A stretch of 64,000 bases of DNA from the NCBI GenBank assembly GCA_934792625.1, contig CAKVON010000004.1, positions 73,601-137,600 of the forward strand, given 5' to 3'. Origin of the DNA: an uncultured Atopobiaceae bacterium. GTDB taxonomy: Bacteria > Actinomycetota > Coriobacteriia > Coriobacteriales > Atopobiaceae. A program made the translations under genes and the position numbers. The notes beneath the pieces are model-generated. The model was given only the letters and a program-made list of their open reading frames with translations, searched no databases and was not told the origin of the DNA. This document shows, one piece after another, positions 1 through 7,684 of this stretch (position 1 is the stretch's first letter; every line of letters starts with the position of its first letter).

Positions 1-24
1 CGCTCGTGCCTGGGCGGCCGAGGG

Positions 25-666
25 CTAGAACTCCGAGAAGGACGCCTCGCCCACCCGGCACAGCTCTTCTCCGCAGGCAAGCTCCCGCACGGCCTCGACA
101 AGGCCCTTCTCGGCACCCGACAGGTACGAGCACTCGATGAGCACGTCCTCGGCAAAGGCCGTGTCGCGCACCTTGCCGCCCGAGTCGGCGACGAGGCGCG
201 CGACACGGTCGTACAGCGCGTAGGGAACGCGGACGGACACGGGCGTGACGCTCGTCATGAGGACGATGTCACCGGCCGCCTCGGCCGCGGCGACGGCCCC
301 CTGGGCCGCGGCCGTGTAGGCACGCACGAGGCCGCCGGGGCCCAGCAGGGTGCCGCCGAAGTAGCGGGTCACCACGCAGCAGACGTCCGCCAGGGCGGCG
401 CCGCGCAGGACCTCGAGGGTGGGCATGCCGGACGTGCGCTGCGGCTCGCCGTCGTCCGAGCAGCGCTCGCGGCCATCGGAAAGCGACCAGGCGGGCACGT
501 TGTGGCGCGCGTCGTGGTGGCGGGAGCGGACCTCGGCAAGAAACTCTTCGGCAGCGGCCTCGCCGTCCACGTGGACGAGCTGAGCGATGAAGCGGCTCTT
601 CCTGTCCACGAACTCGAACGAGTGCTCGACGCCCGCCCTCAGCGTCCTGTAATCGCCCTGTGCCAT
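25..666 (-). CDS. YigZ/IMPACT family protein
   Basis: A 213-residue member of the UPF0029 (YigZ/IMPACT) family. The protein begins MAQGDYRTL and carries the family core: KSRFIAQ near residue 20, a histidine- and aspartate-rich stretch, the SDGEP-type segment (here CSDDGEPQRTSGMP), and RYFGGTLLGPGGLVRAY, followed by a C-terminal ferredoxin-like half. The molecular role of bacterial members is poorly defined; links to translation and stress come from the eukaryotic IMPACT relatives. The gene is divergent from the M20 peptidase across 85 bp. An in-frame extension to 1203 exists on this strand, but the family N-terminus aligns with the ATG at 666. Confidence 0.9.
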   Translation of the reverse strand: MAQGDYRTLRAGVEHSFEFVDRKSRFIAQLVHVDGEAAAEEFLAEVRSRHHDARHNVPAWSLSDGRERCSDDGEPQRTSGMPTLEVLRGAALADVCCVVTRYFGGTLLGPGGLVRAYTAAAQGAVAAAEAAGDIVLMTSVTPVSVRVPYALYDRVARLVADSGGKVRDTAFAEDVLIECSYLSGAEKGLVEAVRELACGEELCRVGEASFSEF

Positions 667-714
667 GCCTCTCCCCTCGCGCGCGACCGCGCGGCCGGAT
701 GTGTGTGGGCCTAC

Positions 715-720
715 TATCAT
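715..720 (+). promoter_or_regulatory. Possible -10 of the M20 peptidase gene
   Basis: The hexamer TATCAT lies 31 bp before the ATG at 752 in the divergent gap. No convincing -35 is seen, so this is tentative. Confidence 0.35.
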
Positions 721-751
721 ATCGATGCGGAAAAGGACTTGGAGGCATGAG

Positions 752-1900
752 ATGCGACCCAACAACGAGAAGATCGCGCGCGAGTACGCGCGCACGTCGC
801 ACGAAGAGCAGGTCGATTTGCTGAGGACCCTCGCACAGATCCCGGCGCCGACGGGCCGCGAGGGACGGCGCGCCGCCTTCGTGCGCGACTGGCTCGCCGC
901 CCACGGCTGCGACGACGTGCATGTGGACGACGCGGGCAACGTCGCGTGCCTTCTGGGTCCTTCCGCCGGCGGGTGGACGGTCCTCTCGGCCCACACCGAC
1001 GTCGTGTTCGACGACACCGACGAGCTGCCCCTTATTGAGAAGGACGGGCGGATGTGCGCCCCCGGCGTGGGCGACGACACCGCCAACCTGGTCAACGTCA
1101 TGATGGTGGCAGCGTGGTTGGCCGCCCACCAGACCGAGCTGACGCGTCCCGTCATGGTCGTGGCCAACACGTGCGAGGAGGGCCTGGGCAACCTTGCCGG
1201 CACGCGCGCCCTCTACGACGCCCACGCCGCCGACATCGAGCGGCACGTCGCCTTCGACCTGTACCTTGGACAGTGCATCTCGAGCGCTGTGGGGTCACAC
1301 CGCTGGCGCGTCCGCGTCCGCACGCAAGGCGGCCACTCATGGGCCGACTTCGGGCGACCCAGCGCCATACACGAGCTGTGCCAGCTGCTATGCGAGCTGT
1401 GCTTCCCCACCGACGCCGCCGCACCAGGCACGACGTTCAACGTCGGACGGATCGAGGGTGGCACGACCGTCAACTCCATCGCCGCCTCGGCCGAGGCGCT
1501 CTACGAGTACCGCTCGACCTCGCAGACGTCGCTCGCCGCAATGAGGAACTTGCTCGAGACGACGGTGGCCGCGCATCGAAGGGCAGGCGTCGACATCGAG
1601 CTCGAGCCGATCGGCATGCGTCCCGGAAACGGCGACGTCGACGCGGGGGCGCTGGGAAAGCTCGAGGTGACCTGTGCCGGCTGCGTGCGTGCGGTGACGG
1701 GTGTCGAGCCCGATCGCAGCCCTGCCTCGACCGACGCCAACATTCCCCTGTCGCTCGGGATTCCGGCGGTCTGCGTGGGCAGCGTGACGGGCGGTCTTCT
1801 CCACACGCGAGACGAGTGGGTCGACGTCTCCAGCCTGGAGGACGGCCTGGCGGTCGCGCTTGGCATCGCGCTCGAGCTCGTGGGTCCGGAGGCACTCTGA
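752..1900 (+). CDS. M20 family metallopeptidase (peptidase T-like)
   Basis: A 382-residue zinc-dependent exopeptidase of clan MH, most like the peptidase T/YgeY branch. Visible motifs are SAHTDVVFD (metal ligand H81, catalytic D83), GVGDDTAN (bridging D108/D109) and NTCEEGLG (catalytic and metal-binding E142/E143). The dimerisation domain follows, with HSWADFGRPSAIHE at its start. It is probably cytoplasmic and trims small peptides, but its substrate cannot be deduced. The start was chosen because GGAGG at 741-745 sits 6 bases before the ATG; the frame is open further upstream but overlaps the divergent control region. It is followed by rnpB. Confidence 0.88.
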   Translation: MRPNNEKIAREYARTSHEEQVDLLRTLAQIPAPTGREGRRAAFVRDWLAAHGCDDVHVDDAGNVACLLGPSAGGWTVLSAHTDVVFDDTDELPLIEKDGRMCAPGVGDDTANLVNVMMVAAWLAAHQTELTRPVMVVANTCEEGLGNLAGTRALYDAHAADIERHVAFDLYLGQCISSAVGSHRWRVRVRTQGGHSWADFGRPSAIHELCQLLCELCFPTDAAAPGTTFNVGRIEGGTTVNSIAASAEALYEYRSTSQTSLAAMRNLLETTVAAHRRAGVDIELEPIGMRPGNGDVDAGALGKLEVTCAGCVRAVTGVEPDRSPASTDANIPLSLGIPAVCVGSVTGGLLHTRDEWVDVSSLEDGLAVALGIALELVGPEAL

Positions 1901-1940
1901 TATGGCGCATGCGCCCACGACGGTCGTTCGGCGCGCGTGC

Positions 1941-1946
1941 TACAAT
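1941..1946 (+). promoter_or_regulatory. -10 element of rnpB
   Basis: TACAAT matches the -10 consensus at 5 of 6 positions and lies 5 bases before the first paired base of the RNase P RNA. The -35 region is poorly conserved. Confidence 0.6.
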
Positions 1947-1951
1947 ACCGT

Positions 1952-2313
1952 GCGCGAGGTGGGCCAGACGACCGCGGGGCGCGAGCGATCGCGTCATGAG
2001 GAAAGTCCGGGCTCCACAGGGCAGGATGCCGGCTAACGGCCGGGCGGGGTAACCCGACGGAAAGCGCCGCAGAAAAGAAGACTCCCGCTGGCGCCGCGAG
2101 GCGTTGAGAGAAAAGCTGAAACGGTGGTGTAAGAGACCACCAGCGTCGTGGCAACACGGCGGCTTGGCAAGCCCCATCCGGAGCAAACGCAAATAGGAGC
2201 GCCATGGTGTGGCCCGCACTGCGCTCGGGTTGCGCGCTAGAGGCCGACGGTAACGTCGGTCGTAGATAAATGGTCGTCCACGACAGAACCCGGCTCATAG
2301 GCCCACCTCGCAC
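1952..2313 (+). ncRNA. rnpB: RNase P RNA (class A)
   Basis: The catalytic RNA of RNase P, which removes tRNA 5' leaders. Hallmarks of the bacterial A type are visible: GAGGAAAGTC at 1998-2007, then the GGGCTCCA stretch, a GTAACCCGACGG element near 2049, the GAGAAAAGCTGAAACGGTG region, AGATAAATGGTCG near 2263, and ACAGAACCCGGCT at 2283-2295. The first bases (GCGAGGTGGGCC, 1954-1965) pair with GGCCCACCTCGC (2300-2311) to close helix P1, which sets both ends to within a few bases. A rho-independent terminator follows at 2346. Confidence 0.96.
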
Positions 2314-2345
2314 TTCTCTCCAAACAATCAAGCTGACCAGCGCTT

Positions 2346-2376
2346 GCGCCGCCACCCGAACGTGGCGGCGCTTTTT
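2346..2376 (+). terminator. rnpB rho-independent terminator
   Basis: A perfect 10-bp GC-rich stem (GCGCCGCCAC / GTGGCGGCGC) with a 6-base loop is followed directly by five T residues. Confidence 0.93.
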
Positions 2377-2394
2377 CTCTCGGGCAATTCGCAT

Positions 2395-2430
2395 CGAACA
2401 CGTGTTTTGGTCCTACCATCGTGCTATGCT
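2395..2430 (+). promoter_or_regulatory. LexA-like box and extended -10 promoter of the radical SAM operon
   Basis: CGAACACGTGTTTT at 2395-2408 matches 13 of 14 positions of the Gram-positive SOS box (CGAACRNRYGTTYG) and contains the perfect palindrome AACACGTGTT. An extended -10 (TGC-TATGCT, hexamer 2425-2430) follows, so the box would cover the -35 region. LexA control is an inference from the match; the operon downstream belongs to a family linked to DNA repair. Confidence 0.6.
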
Positions 2431-2486
2431 CTTTCCACCGAACAGGCGTTCTGCCATTTTGCGTCAAGGGTCGACGGGAGGAACGG

Positions 2487-3902
2487 ATGGACACCCTCAC
2501 GAAGCTGGGAATACTTGCGGAGGCGGCCCGCTTTGACGCCGCATGCACCTCGTCGGGTGCGCGCAGGGGGCCCAGAAAGGGCATGGTGGGCGCAGCCCTG
2601 CCCGCGGGGTGTTGCCACACCTTCTCGGCCGACGGGCGATGCGTTACGTTGCTCAAGGTCCTCATGAGCAACGCCTGCAGCTACGACTGTTCCTATTGCG
2701 TCAACCGAGCGGGCGCCTCATGCAAGCGCGCCACCTTCGGGCCGCGCGAGCTCGCGGAGCTTACGGTCGACTTCTACAAGCGCAACTACATCGAGGGGCT
2801 GTTCCTGTCCAGCGGCGTGCTGGGGACCCCTGACGCCACGACGGAGCGAATGATCGAATGCCTGCGAGTCCTGCGCGAGGACCTGCACTTCAACGGCTAC
2901 GTGCATGCCAAGGTCATCCCGGGCACCGCGCCCGAGCTTGTCGAGAAGATCGGCCTTCTCGCCGACAGGCTCTCGGTCAACCTGGAGCTGCCGAGCGCGG
3001 CATCGCTCGAGCGCCTCTGCCCACAAAAGGACGCCGCGGGCATAACCCGACCAATGGCCCTCATACGCCACGGACGCGATGAGGAGGAGTCACGCTTGCT
3101 CGAGACAGGCAAGGGATTGGCCAAGCGAGGGAAGGCGGGCATCGGACCGAACGGCCGCGATGGCTGCCGGGTCACAAGCTCCCGCATGTCGGCACAGACC
3201 GCGGCGACCCTGTGCAACGCGAACGCACTCACGATGCGCAGACGACCGGGCGTGGGACCGGGCAGGAGGCGCTTTGCCCCCGCGGGGCAGTCGACGCAGA
3301 TCATCGTCGGCGCCACGCCCGAGGACGACAACCGGATATTGCAACTCTCGAGCGCCTTGTACGACAAGTTCGACCTCAAGCGCGTGTTCTTCTCGGCATA
3401 TATGCCCATGGTGGATGACGCGGGGCTTCCCGGGAGCGAGACCCCCGTTCCCCTCAGGCGCGAGCACAGGCTCTACCAGGCGGATTGGCTCATGCGCTAT
3501 TACGCCTTCGAGGCAGACGAGCTTGTGACGCCAGAAGAACCCTGGCTCGACCTCGACGTCGACCCAAAGCTTGCCTGGGCACTCAGAAACATCGACCAAT
3601 TTCCTCTAGAGGTCATGGACGCAACCTTGGAGCAACTGCTGAGAATCCCAGGGGTTGGCCCCGTGGGCGCACGCAAGATCATGGCGGCAAGAAGGGCCAA
3701 GCGGCTGGACTTCGAGGACCTCAGGAACTTGAACGTGACTCTCAAGAGGGCAAGGCACTTCCTCACGTGTGCGGGAAAGCGCGCGGACGGCTACCCGCTC
3801 GATCCGGAGGAGATTCGAAGGAGGGTTATCGCGGATGCAAGGCAAAGCCATTACAACAGAACCCGTCGACAGGCCGAGCAAGACCAGCTCACCCTCTTTT
3901 AG
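2487..3902 (+). CDS. Putative DNA modification/repair radical SAM protein
   Basis: A 471-residue protein of the uncharacterised radical SAM family that is always paired with the gene downstream (TIGR03916 type). SNACSYDCSYC supplies the 4Fe-4S motif CX3CX2C at C64, C68 and C71. FAPAGQSTQIIVGATPEDD (263-281) is the family signature. A helix-hairpin-helix (LEQLLRIPGVGPVGARKI, about 381-398) suggests DNA contact. The reaction is unknown. Residues about 192-262 are arginine-rich and seem to be extra compared with typical members of roughly 420 residues. The start follows GGGAGGA at 2476-2482. It overlaps the partner gene by 68 bp, implying translational coupling. Confidence 0.86.
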   Translation: MDTLTKLGILAEAARFDAACTSSGARRGPRKGMVGAALPAGCCHTFSADGRCVTLLKVLMSNACSYDCSYCVNRAGASCKRATFGPRELAELTVDFYKRNYIEGLFLSSGVLGTPDATTERMIECLRVLREDLHFNGYVHAKVIPGTAPELVEKIGLLADRLSVNLELPSAASLERLCPQKDAAGITRPMALIRHGRDEEESRLLETGKGLAKRGKAGIGPNGRDGCRVTSSRMSAQTAATLCNANALTMRRRPGVGPGRRRFAPAGQSTQIIVGATPEDDNRILQLSSALYDKFDLKRVFFSAYMPMVDDAGLPGSETPVPLRREHRLYQADWLMRYYAFEADELVTPEEPWLDLDVDPKLAWALRNIDQFPLEVMDATLEQLLRIPGVGPVGARKIMAARRAKRLDFEDLRNLNVTLKRARHFLTCAGKRADGYPLDPEEIRRRVIADARQSHYNRTRRQAEQDQLTLF

Positions 3903-4887
3903 GGCACCGGCTCCACCGAGCGTGGCAAGGGCGGCATCCGAGCTGTCGAAGGTGCTGTCGAGCGGTTCTGGCGCCGTCCTGGCATGCGAACACGACCTGG
4001 ACGGTGTCCTGTGCGCCGTTGGCTGCGTGTACCTAGCCCACGCCGCCGAGAAAGACGTTGCCTTCGCATCGAGCCGCGACATTCAACCGAGAATCGGAGA
4101 GCGGGTCATTGACTGCCCCCTCACCCGAGACGAGGCGACGGCGGCATTCGCCCGCAGGGTGTTTATGGGATACTCCCACGCCATCGGAGTCGGAGCCCGC
4201 CAGTCCGAGAGCAGACGCCTTGACGGGAGTCAGACTTCCCTCCTGAGGCGCCTTGCGCGTGCCTGCGCCTGCGACGACCCGAACATGCCCCAAGCCATCG
4301 GGTCCTATCTGATGATGGGCTTCTCGATGGGACCCGTCTCTCGCGACCTCATCTCGGACCCCCGCGTCGTGGCAGTCGACTCGCTCGTGAGATACGCCGA
4401 CGTCGAGTGCGAGCACGCCCGACAGTTCGTGCGGTTCTCCAGGCTGGCGGACGGAGGATTTGGCGCGTCCTTCAAGCCACGCGCCAACATACTGCCCCTC
4501 GTGGGAACTTACTTCGCCTCTCGCATGCGAGACGAACGCTTCTATGTCGTCGACCCCACGCATCGCACGGCAATCCTTCATTGCAAGGGAGACGGACGGT
4601 GCACCCCCGTCTCGCTCGACCGTGAGCTGGCAGGACAGCTGGCGTCTCTCGACACGCTGGCAAACGACGAGCGTTACGTGCGAGCCATGTGGAAACGCTT
4701 CTACGACTCCATGGAGCTTCGCGGACGCGGCCCGAGGGAGCGAGGCTACGACCTCAGGACGAGCTGGATGCGCAAACGGTTTTGGGAGGGCCTCACCGAG
4801 CTCGACCCACGTTCGGACAGCTTTGGCGGAACCGTGCCGCCAAAGTACTCGAGCGTGTCACATGACGGCAGGAAGGAGCTGTCTTAG
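3835..4887 (+). CDS. Radical SAM-linked 'DNA metabolism' protein (TIGR03915/DUF4130 type)
   Basis: A 350-residue partner of the radical SAM protein. Family features are HDLDGVLCAVGCVY (about 53-66), YLMMGFSMG, LISDPRV, FSRLADGGFGASFKPRANILPLVG, and a C-terminal MRKRFWEGLTELD. In many genomes this domain is fused to a uracil-DNA glycosylase-like region; no such extension is present here, so the protein stands alone. Its role is thought to be DNA metabolism or repair, without experimental proof known to me. AAGGAGGG before the ATG at 3835 supports that start, but the recognisable domain begins near residue 47, so a later GTG (3952) is possible. Confidence 0.8.
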   Translation: MQGKAITTEPVDRPSKTSSPSFRAPAPPSVARAASELSKVLSSGSGAVLACEHDLDGVLCAVGCVYLAHAAEKDVAFASSRDIQPRIGERVIDCPLTRDEATAAFARRVFMGYSHAIGVGARQSESRRLDGSQTSLLRRLARACACDDPNMPQAIGSYLMMGFSMGPVSRDLISDPRVVAVDSLVRYADVECEHARQFVRFSRLADGGFGASFKPRANILPLVGTYFASRMRDERFYVVDPTHRTAILHCKGDGRCTPVSLDRELAGQLASLDTLANDERYVRAMWKRFYDSMELRGRGPRERGYDLRTSWMRKRFWEGLTELDPRSDSFGGTVPPKYSSVSHDGRKELS

Positions 4888-4897
4888 ACGGCAAGAA

Positions 4898-4929
4898 GGG
4901 AGGGACCCCGCAATCGCGGAATCCCTCCC
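4898..4929 (-). terminator. divIVA terminator between convergent genes
   Basis: An 8-bp stem (GGGAGGGA / TCCCTCCC) with a further internal pairing lies between two convergent genes. On the minus strand it is followed by TTCTTG, so it best serves divIVA; it could also slow plus-strand readthrough. Confidence 0.65.
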
Positions 4930-4962
4930 CGTCGGTACGCATATCCCTTGAGTGACGAGAGC

Positions 4963-5634
4963 CTAGTCCAGATCGTCCAGGTTGACGGCGGGCATGGCAG
5001 GCGCAGCGGGCTGCGGGGCCGTGGCGCCGGCCTCGACGACGTTGGAGGCGGCAACGGGAGCGGCGGCACGATAGGTCGCAGCAGAGCCGTTGGGGGCGCT
5101 CAGCACCTGGTTGGGAAACGCAGCGTCGGCGTCATCCATGAAGTGCTGGAGCAGGTTCTTGTACTCGGTGCGGAACTCCTCACGGGAGGCCTTGAGACGG
5201 TCGATCTCGTCGAGCTCGTTCTGCTTCTCGGCGAGGGCCTGGCGGATGACCTCACGGGCCTTCTGGTCAGCCTCGGTGCGAATCTGGTCGGCGGATTCAC
5301 GAGCCTCGGAGACGATCTTGTCGGCGGACTGCTGGGCCACGATGAGAACCTTGGAGATCTGGCTCTCGGAGGCGCCGAGGGAGGAGGGAGCGGCCTCGAC
5401 GACGGGAGCGGGCGCTGCGGCTTGCTGGTCACGGAGCTCGGCGACCTGGGCCTGGGCAGCGGCGAGCTGCTGCTCGGACGCGTTGAGGCGACTCTTGAGG
5501 TCGGCCATCTTCTGCAGCATGGCGGAAACCTCGCCAGTCAGCTGCTCGAGGAAGGCGTCGACCTCCTCGGTGTCATAGCCATGCTTGGACGGGGAAAACG
5601 TGAGCTGTTCGATGTCTGCGGGGGTGATTGCCAT
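4963..5634 (-). CDS. divIVA: DivIVA-domain protein
   Basis: A 223-residue cytoplasmic coiled-coil protein of the DivIVA/Wag31 family, which marks curved membrane at poles and septa and recruits wall-synthesis factors. The N-terminal membrane-binding signature is clear (ITPADIEQLTF and HGYDTEEVDAFL, residues 3-27). It is followed by long heptad-rich coiled coils, an alanine/proline linker near 85-100, a second coiled coil, and an alanine-rich tail ending AVNLDDLD. It is the last gene of the ftsZ-sepF-yggT-divIVA run but has its own promoter with a perfect TATAAT. The ATG at 5634 is preceded by GGAAAGGG. Confidence 0.9.
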   Translation of the reverse strand: MAITPADIEQLTFSPSKHGYDTEEVDAFLEQLTGEVSAMLQKMADLKSRLNASEQQLAAAQAQVAELRDQQAAAPAPVVEAAPSSLGASESQISKVLIVAQQSADKIVSEARESADQIRTEADQKAREVIRQALAEKQNELDEIDRLKASREEFRTEYKNLLQHFMDDADAAFPNQVLSAPNGSAATYRAAAPVAASNVVEAGATAPQPAAPAMPAVNLDDLD

Positions 5635-5683
5635 GTCTTGCCCTTTCCGGTTTTTGCTGTAGTGCCGCTGATGGCTGCGGCAA

Positions 5684-5689
5684 ATTATA
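5684..5689 (-). promoter_or_regulatory. -10 of divIVA
   Basis: A perfect TATAAT on the minus strand, 50 bp before the start codon. The region 17 bp upstream (ATCGAA) is a weak -35. Confidence 0.6.
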
Positions 5690-5732
5690 CCCAATCGTTA
5701 CTGTTGTTCGATGCTGTCGCAGCTAGACGGCC

Positions 5733-5739
5733 CTTCTCG
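5733..5739 (-). repeat. CGAGAAG motif copy 1
   Basis: Context CCTGT-CGAGAAG-GGC between yggT and divIVA; one of ten intergenic copies described in the findings. Confidence 0.6.
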
Positions 5740-5803
5740 ACAGGTACGGCATACAACCGCCGCAGAATCAACAAGACGTGCGGCGCGGGGCGTGCCAGGG
5801 AGG

Positions 5804-6073
5804 CTAGAGCGCGAAGAGAAGTCGCACGAGCACCTGTTGGATCACCTGAAGCCCCAGGACCGCGACCACAGGCGAGAAGTCCATGCCCATGACAGGCGGA
5901 ATGAAGCGGCTGAACAGCGAGACGTACGGTCGGACGAGTCGGTCCAGCACCTCTGCGATGTCATTCATCAGGCCGTCGGGACTCCTGGGAATCCAAGAGA
6001 GAAAGCACCATGCGACGATGACGAACTCGTAGAAGTTGGTGAGCGAGTAGATGACGTTGGCGAGCGACTGCAT
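5804..6073 (-). CDS. YggT family membrane protein
   Basis: An 89-residue integral membrane protein with two hydrophobic segments (about 4-25 and 64-87) joined by the family motif WIPRSPDG...LDRLVRPYVSLFSRFIPP. YggT proteins lie beside sepF and divIVA across Actinomycetota and Firmicutes, and a role in division or osmotic response has been suggested. It lies 45 bp downstream of sepF in the same direction. The length is typical. Confidence 0.88.
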   Translation of the reverse strand: MQSLANVIYSLTNFYEFVIVAWCFLSWIPRSPDGLMNDIAEVLDRLVRPYVSLFSRFIPPVMGMDFSPVVAVLGLQVIQQVLVRLLFAL

Positions 6074-6118
6074 GTTTGGCGAATGTCCTCTTCTTGTCAG
6101 GCGTTGCGTCCGAAGGAC

Positions 6119-6793
6119 CTAGCGGGAGATGGTGCCGTCGGCGACGAGCTTGTCGATGTCGCCTTGGCTCAGCTCGCGGCCCTGGGGCAGCACCACGAAG
6201 CAGCGGTCGCCGAGCTCCTCGATCGAGCCGCCGACGCCGCAGGACAGTCCGGCGCAGAAGTCGAAGATGCGCTTGGCGGCGTCGATGTTGGTGTTGCGGA
6301 ACGACAGCACCACGGGCTGGTTGGTGCGGACTCGACGGACGACCGTCTGGACGTCATCGTAGGACTGCGGCTTGAGCACATAGGGAGGCAGCTGGCTGGA
6401 CGACGGGCGTGGGATGGCCGTCAGGGGACGCTCGGTCGAAACGTGCGAGGCGCCAGAGTAGTCGTTGTGCGCATACGACGCGGGCTCGGTGGTCGTTGGG
6501 GCGTACGACTGCACGGGACGGCGCTCGGACTCATAGCCCATGCCAGGCTGCGGGCGCGGCTCGATGTCGCCGTTGCCGCCGAGGGGACGGCCGGAGCGGG
6601 TGTAGACCGATACGCTGTCCGCGGCGGGACGCGGCGAGTTGCCCAACAGGCCAGTGCCACGCTCCTCGACGGGCGCGGCCTGATCGTCGTTGTAGTAGCC
6701 ATCGTCGTAGCCGTCGTCAAAGCCGTCGTCGTAATAGCCATCGTCGGCGGGCTGGGGACGAAGCTTGTCCTTCAGGTTGTCCAGAAAGCTCAT
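6119..6793 (-). CDS. sepF: Cell division protein SepF
   Basis: A 224-residue FtsZ-binding protein. The N-terminal MSFLDNLKDKL is the amphipathic membrane-binding helix. Residues about 15-45 are a run of Asp-Gly-Tyr repeats. A linker with an SxxQLPPYVLKPQSYDD segment leads into the C-terminal DUF552 domain (QTVVRRVRTNQPVVLSFRN... to the end), which dimerises and binds the FtsZ tail. In bacteria without FtsA, as here, SepF is the essential FtsZ membrane anchor. GGAAGGGGA precedes the ATG at 6793. It sits between yggS and yggT. Confidence 0.93.
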   Translation of the reverse strand: MSFLDNLKDKLRPQPADDGYYDDGFDDGYDDGYYNDDQAAPVEERGTGLLGNSPRPAADSVSVYTRSGRPLGGNGDIEPRPQPGMGYESERRPVQSYAPTTTEPASYAHNDYSGASHVSTERPLTAIPRPSSSQLPPYVLKPQSYDDVQTVVRRVRTNQPVVLSFRNTNIDAAKRIFDFCAGLSCGVGGSIEELGDRCFVVLPQGRELSQGDIDKLVADGTISR

Positions 6794-6881
6794 GTCGCGC
6801 TCCCCTTCCTTGGTATCGCATCGTCCCTTGTGACGATGCCCTCGTTCGGGACGGATGGGCCGATGCCCATGTCCCATGGTT

Positions 6882-6888
6882 CTTCTCG
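6882..6888 (-). repeat. CGAGAAG motif copy 2
   Basis: Context ACTAG-CGAGAAG-AAC, directly after the TAG stop of yggS. Confidence 0.55.
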
Positions 6889-7608
6889 CTAGTTGCCAAA
6901 CGGGTAGGCGGGATCGAACGCGACCCTACCCAGCCTGACGAGCGTGGACCCCTCCTCGATGGCGATCGGGAAGTCGTCGCTCATGCCACACGAAAGCGTC
7001 GGCAGGCTGACACCATGATGCCGTTCGAGCTCGTCACGCAACTCGCGAAGGCCACAGAAGGTCCTCCTGGCGGCGTCCGCGTCATGCGCGGGAGCCATGG
7101 TCATGAGGCCTTCGACCTCGATGCCCTCGAGCTCCATTATGCGTCCGAAGGCCTCGCGCGCCTCGTCCGGGGTCATGCCGGACTTGGACTGCTCGCCCGA
7201 GACGTTGACCTCGAGAAGCACATGCGAGGTGACCGCGTGGGTCCGGCTGCGCTTGGCGACGTCTTGGGCAAGGGTCTCCCCCGAAATCGAGTGGATCTTG
7301 CGGACCCTGCCCACGACCTGGTTGATCTTGTTCTTCTGGAGGTTGCCGATCATGTCGAACGAGATCGGTTCGACTCCGTCGACCTCGGCGAGGCCCGCGA
7401 GCTTGCGCACGAGCTCCTGGGGGCGGTTCTCGGCAAAGTGACGCCAACCCGCGCGCCAGGAGGCAACGACCTCGGGGACGTCGACCGTCTTGGAGACAGC
7501 AACGACGTCGACCTCGGCGACGTCGCGACCAGCCGCCGCGCATGCCTCGGAGACGCGAGACAGGATCGCTTCCCTTCTGCGTTGGGAAAAGCGTTCGTAC
7601 TCCTCCAT
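6889..7608 (-). CDS. YggS family pyridoxal phosphate homeostasis protein
   Basis: A 239-residue PLP-binding TIM-barrel protein. VDVVAVSKTV contains the Schiff-base lysine; HFAENRPQEL, FDMIGNLQKNKINQV, SGMTPDEA and CGMSDDFPIAIEEGSTLVRLG are all family signatures. The protein buffers PLP and influences amino-acid metabolism. It is commonly found between ftsZ/pgeF and sepF, as here. The start is ambiguous: the ATG at 7608 has GAAGG 8 bases upstream, while an ATG at 7623 (MEGIS...) is also in frame and possible. Confidence 0.9.
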   Translation of the reverse strand: MEEYERFSQRRREAILSRVSEACAAAGRDVAEVDVVAVSKTVDVPEVVASWRAGWRHFAENRPQELVRKLAGLAEVDGVEPISFDMIGNLQKNKINQVVGRVRKIHSISGETLAQDVAKRSRTHAVTSHVLLEVNVSGEQSKSGMTPDEAREAFGRIMELEGIEVEGLMTMAPAHDADAARRTFCGLRELRDELERHHGVSLPTLSCGMSDDFPIAIEEGSTLVRLGRVAFDPAYPFGN

Positions 7609-7684
7609 CGAGATGCCTTCCATCAATCCTGACGCCCCCTACACCAGTGATGCCAAACGTGCCGCAGACGATACCACCCGAGGG

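Noticed and set aside
269..1246. Long open frames antisense to the M20 peptidase and other genes, for example 269-1246.
   Set aside because: High G+C creates long open frames opposite real genes; the products are Arg/Gly/Pro-rich with no domains, while the called genes show clear family motifs.
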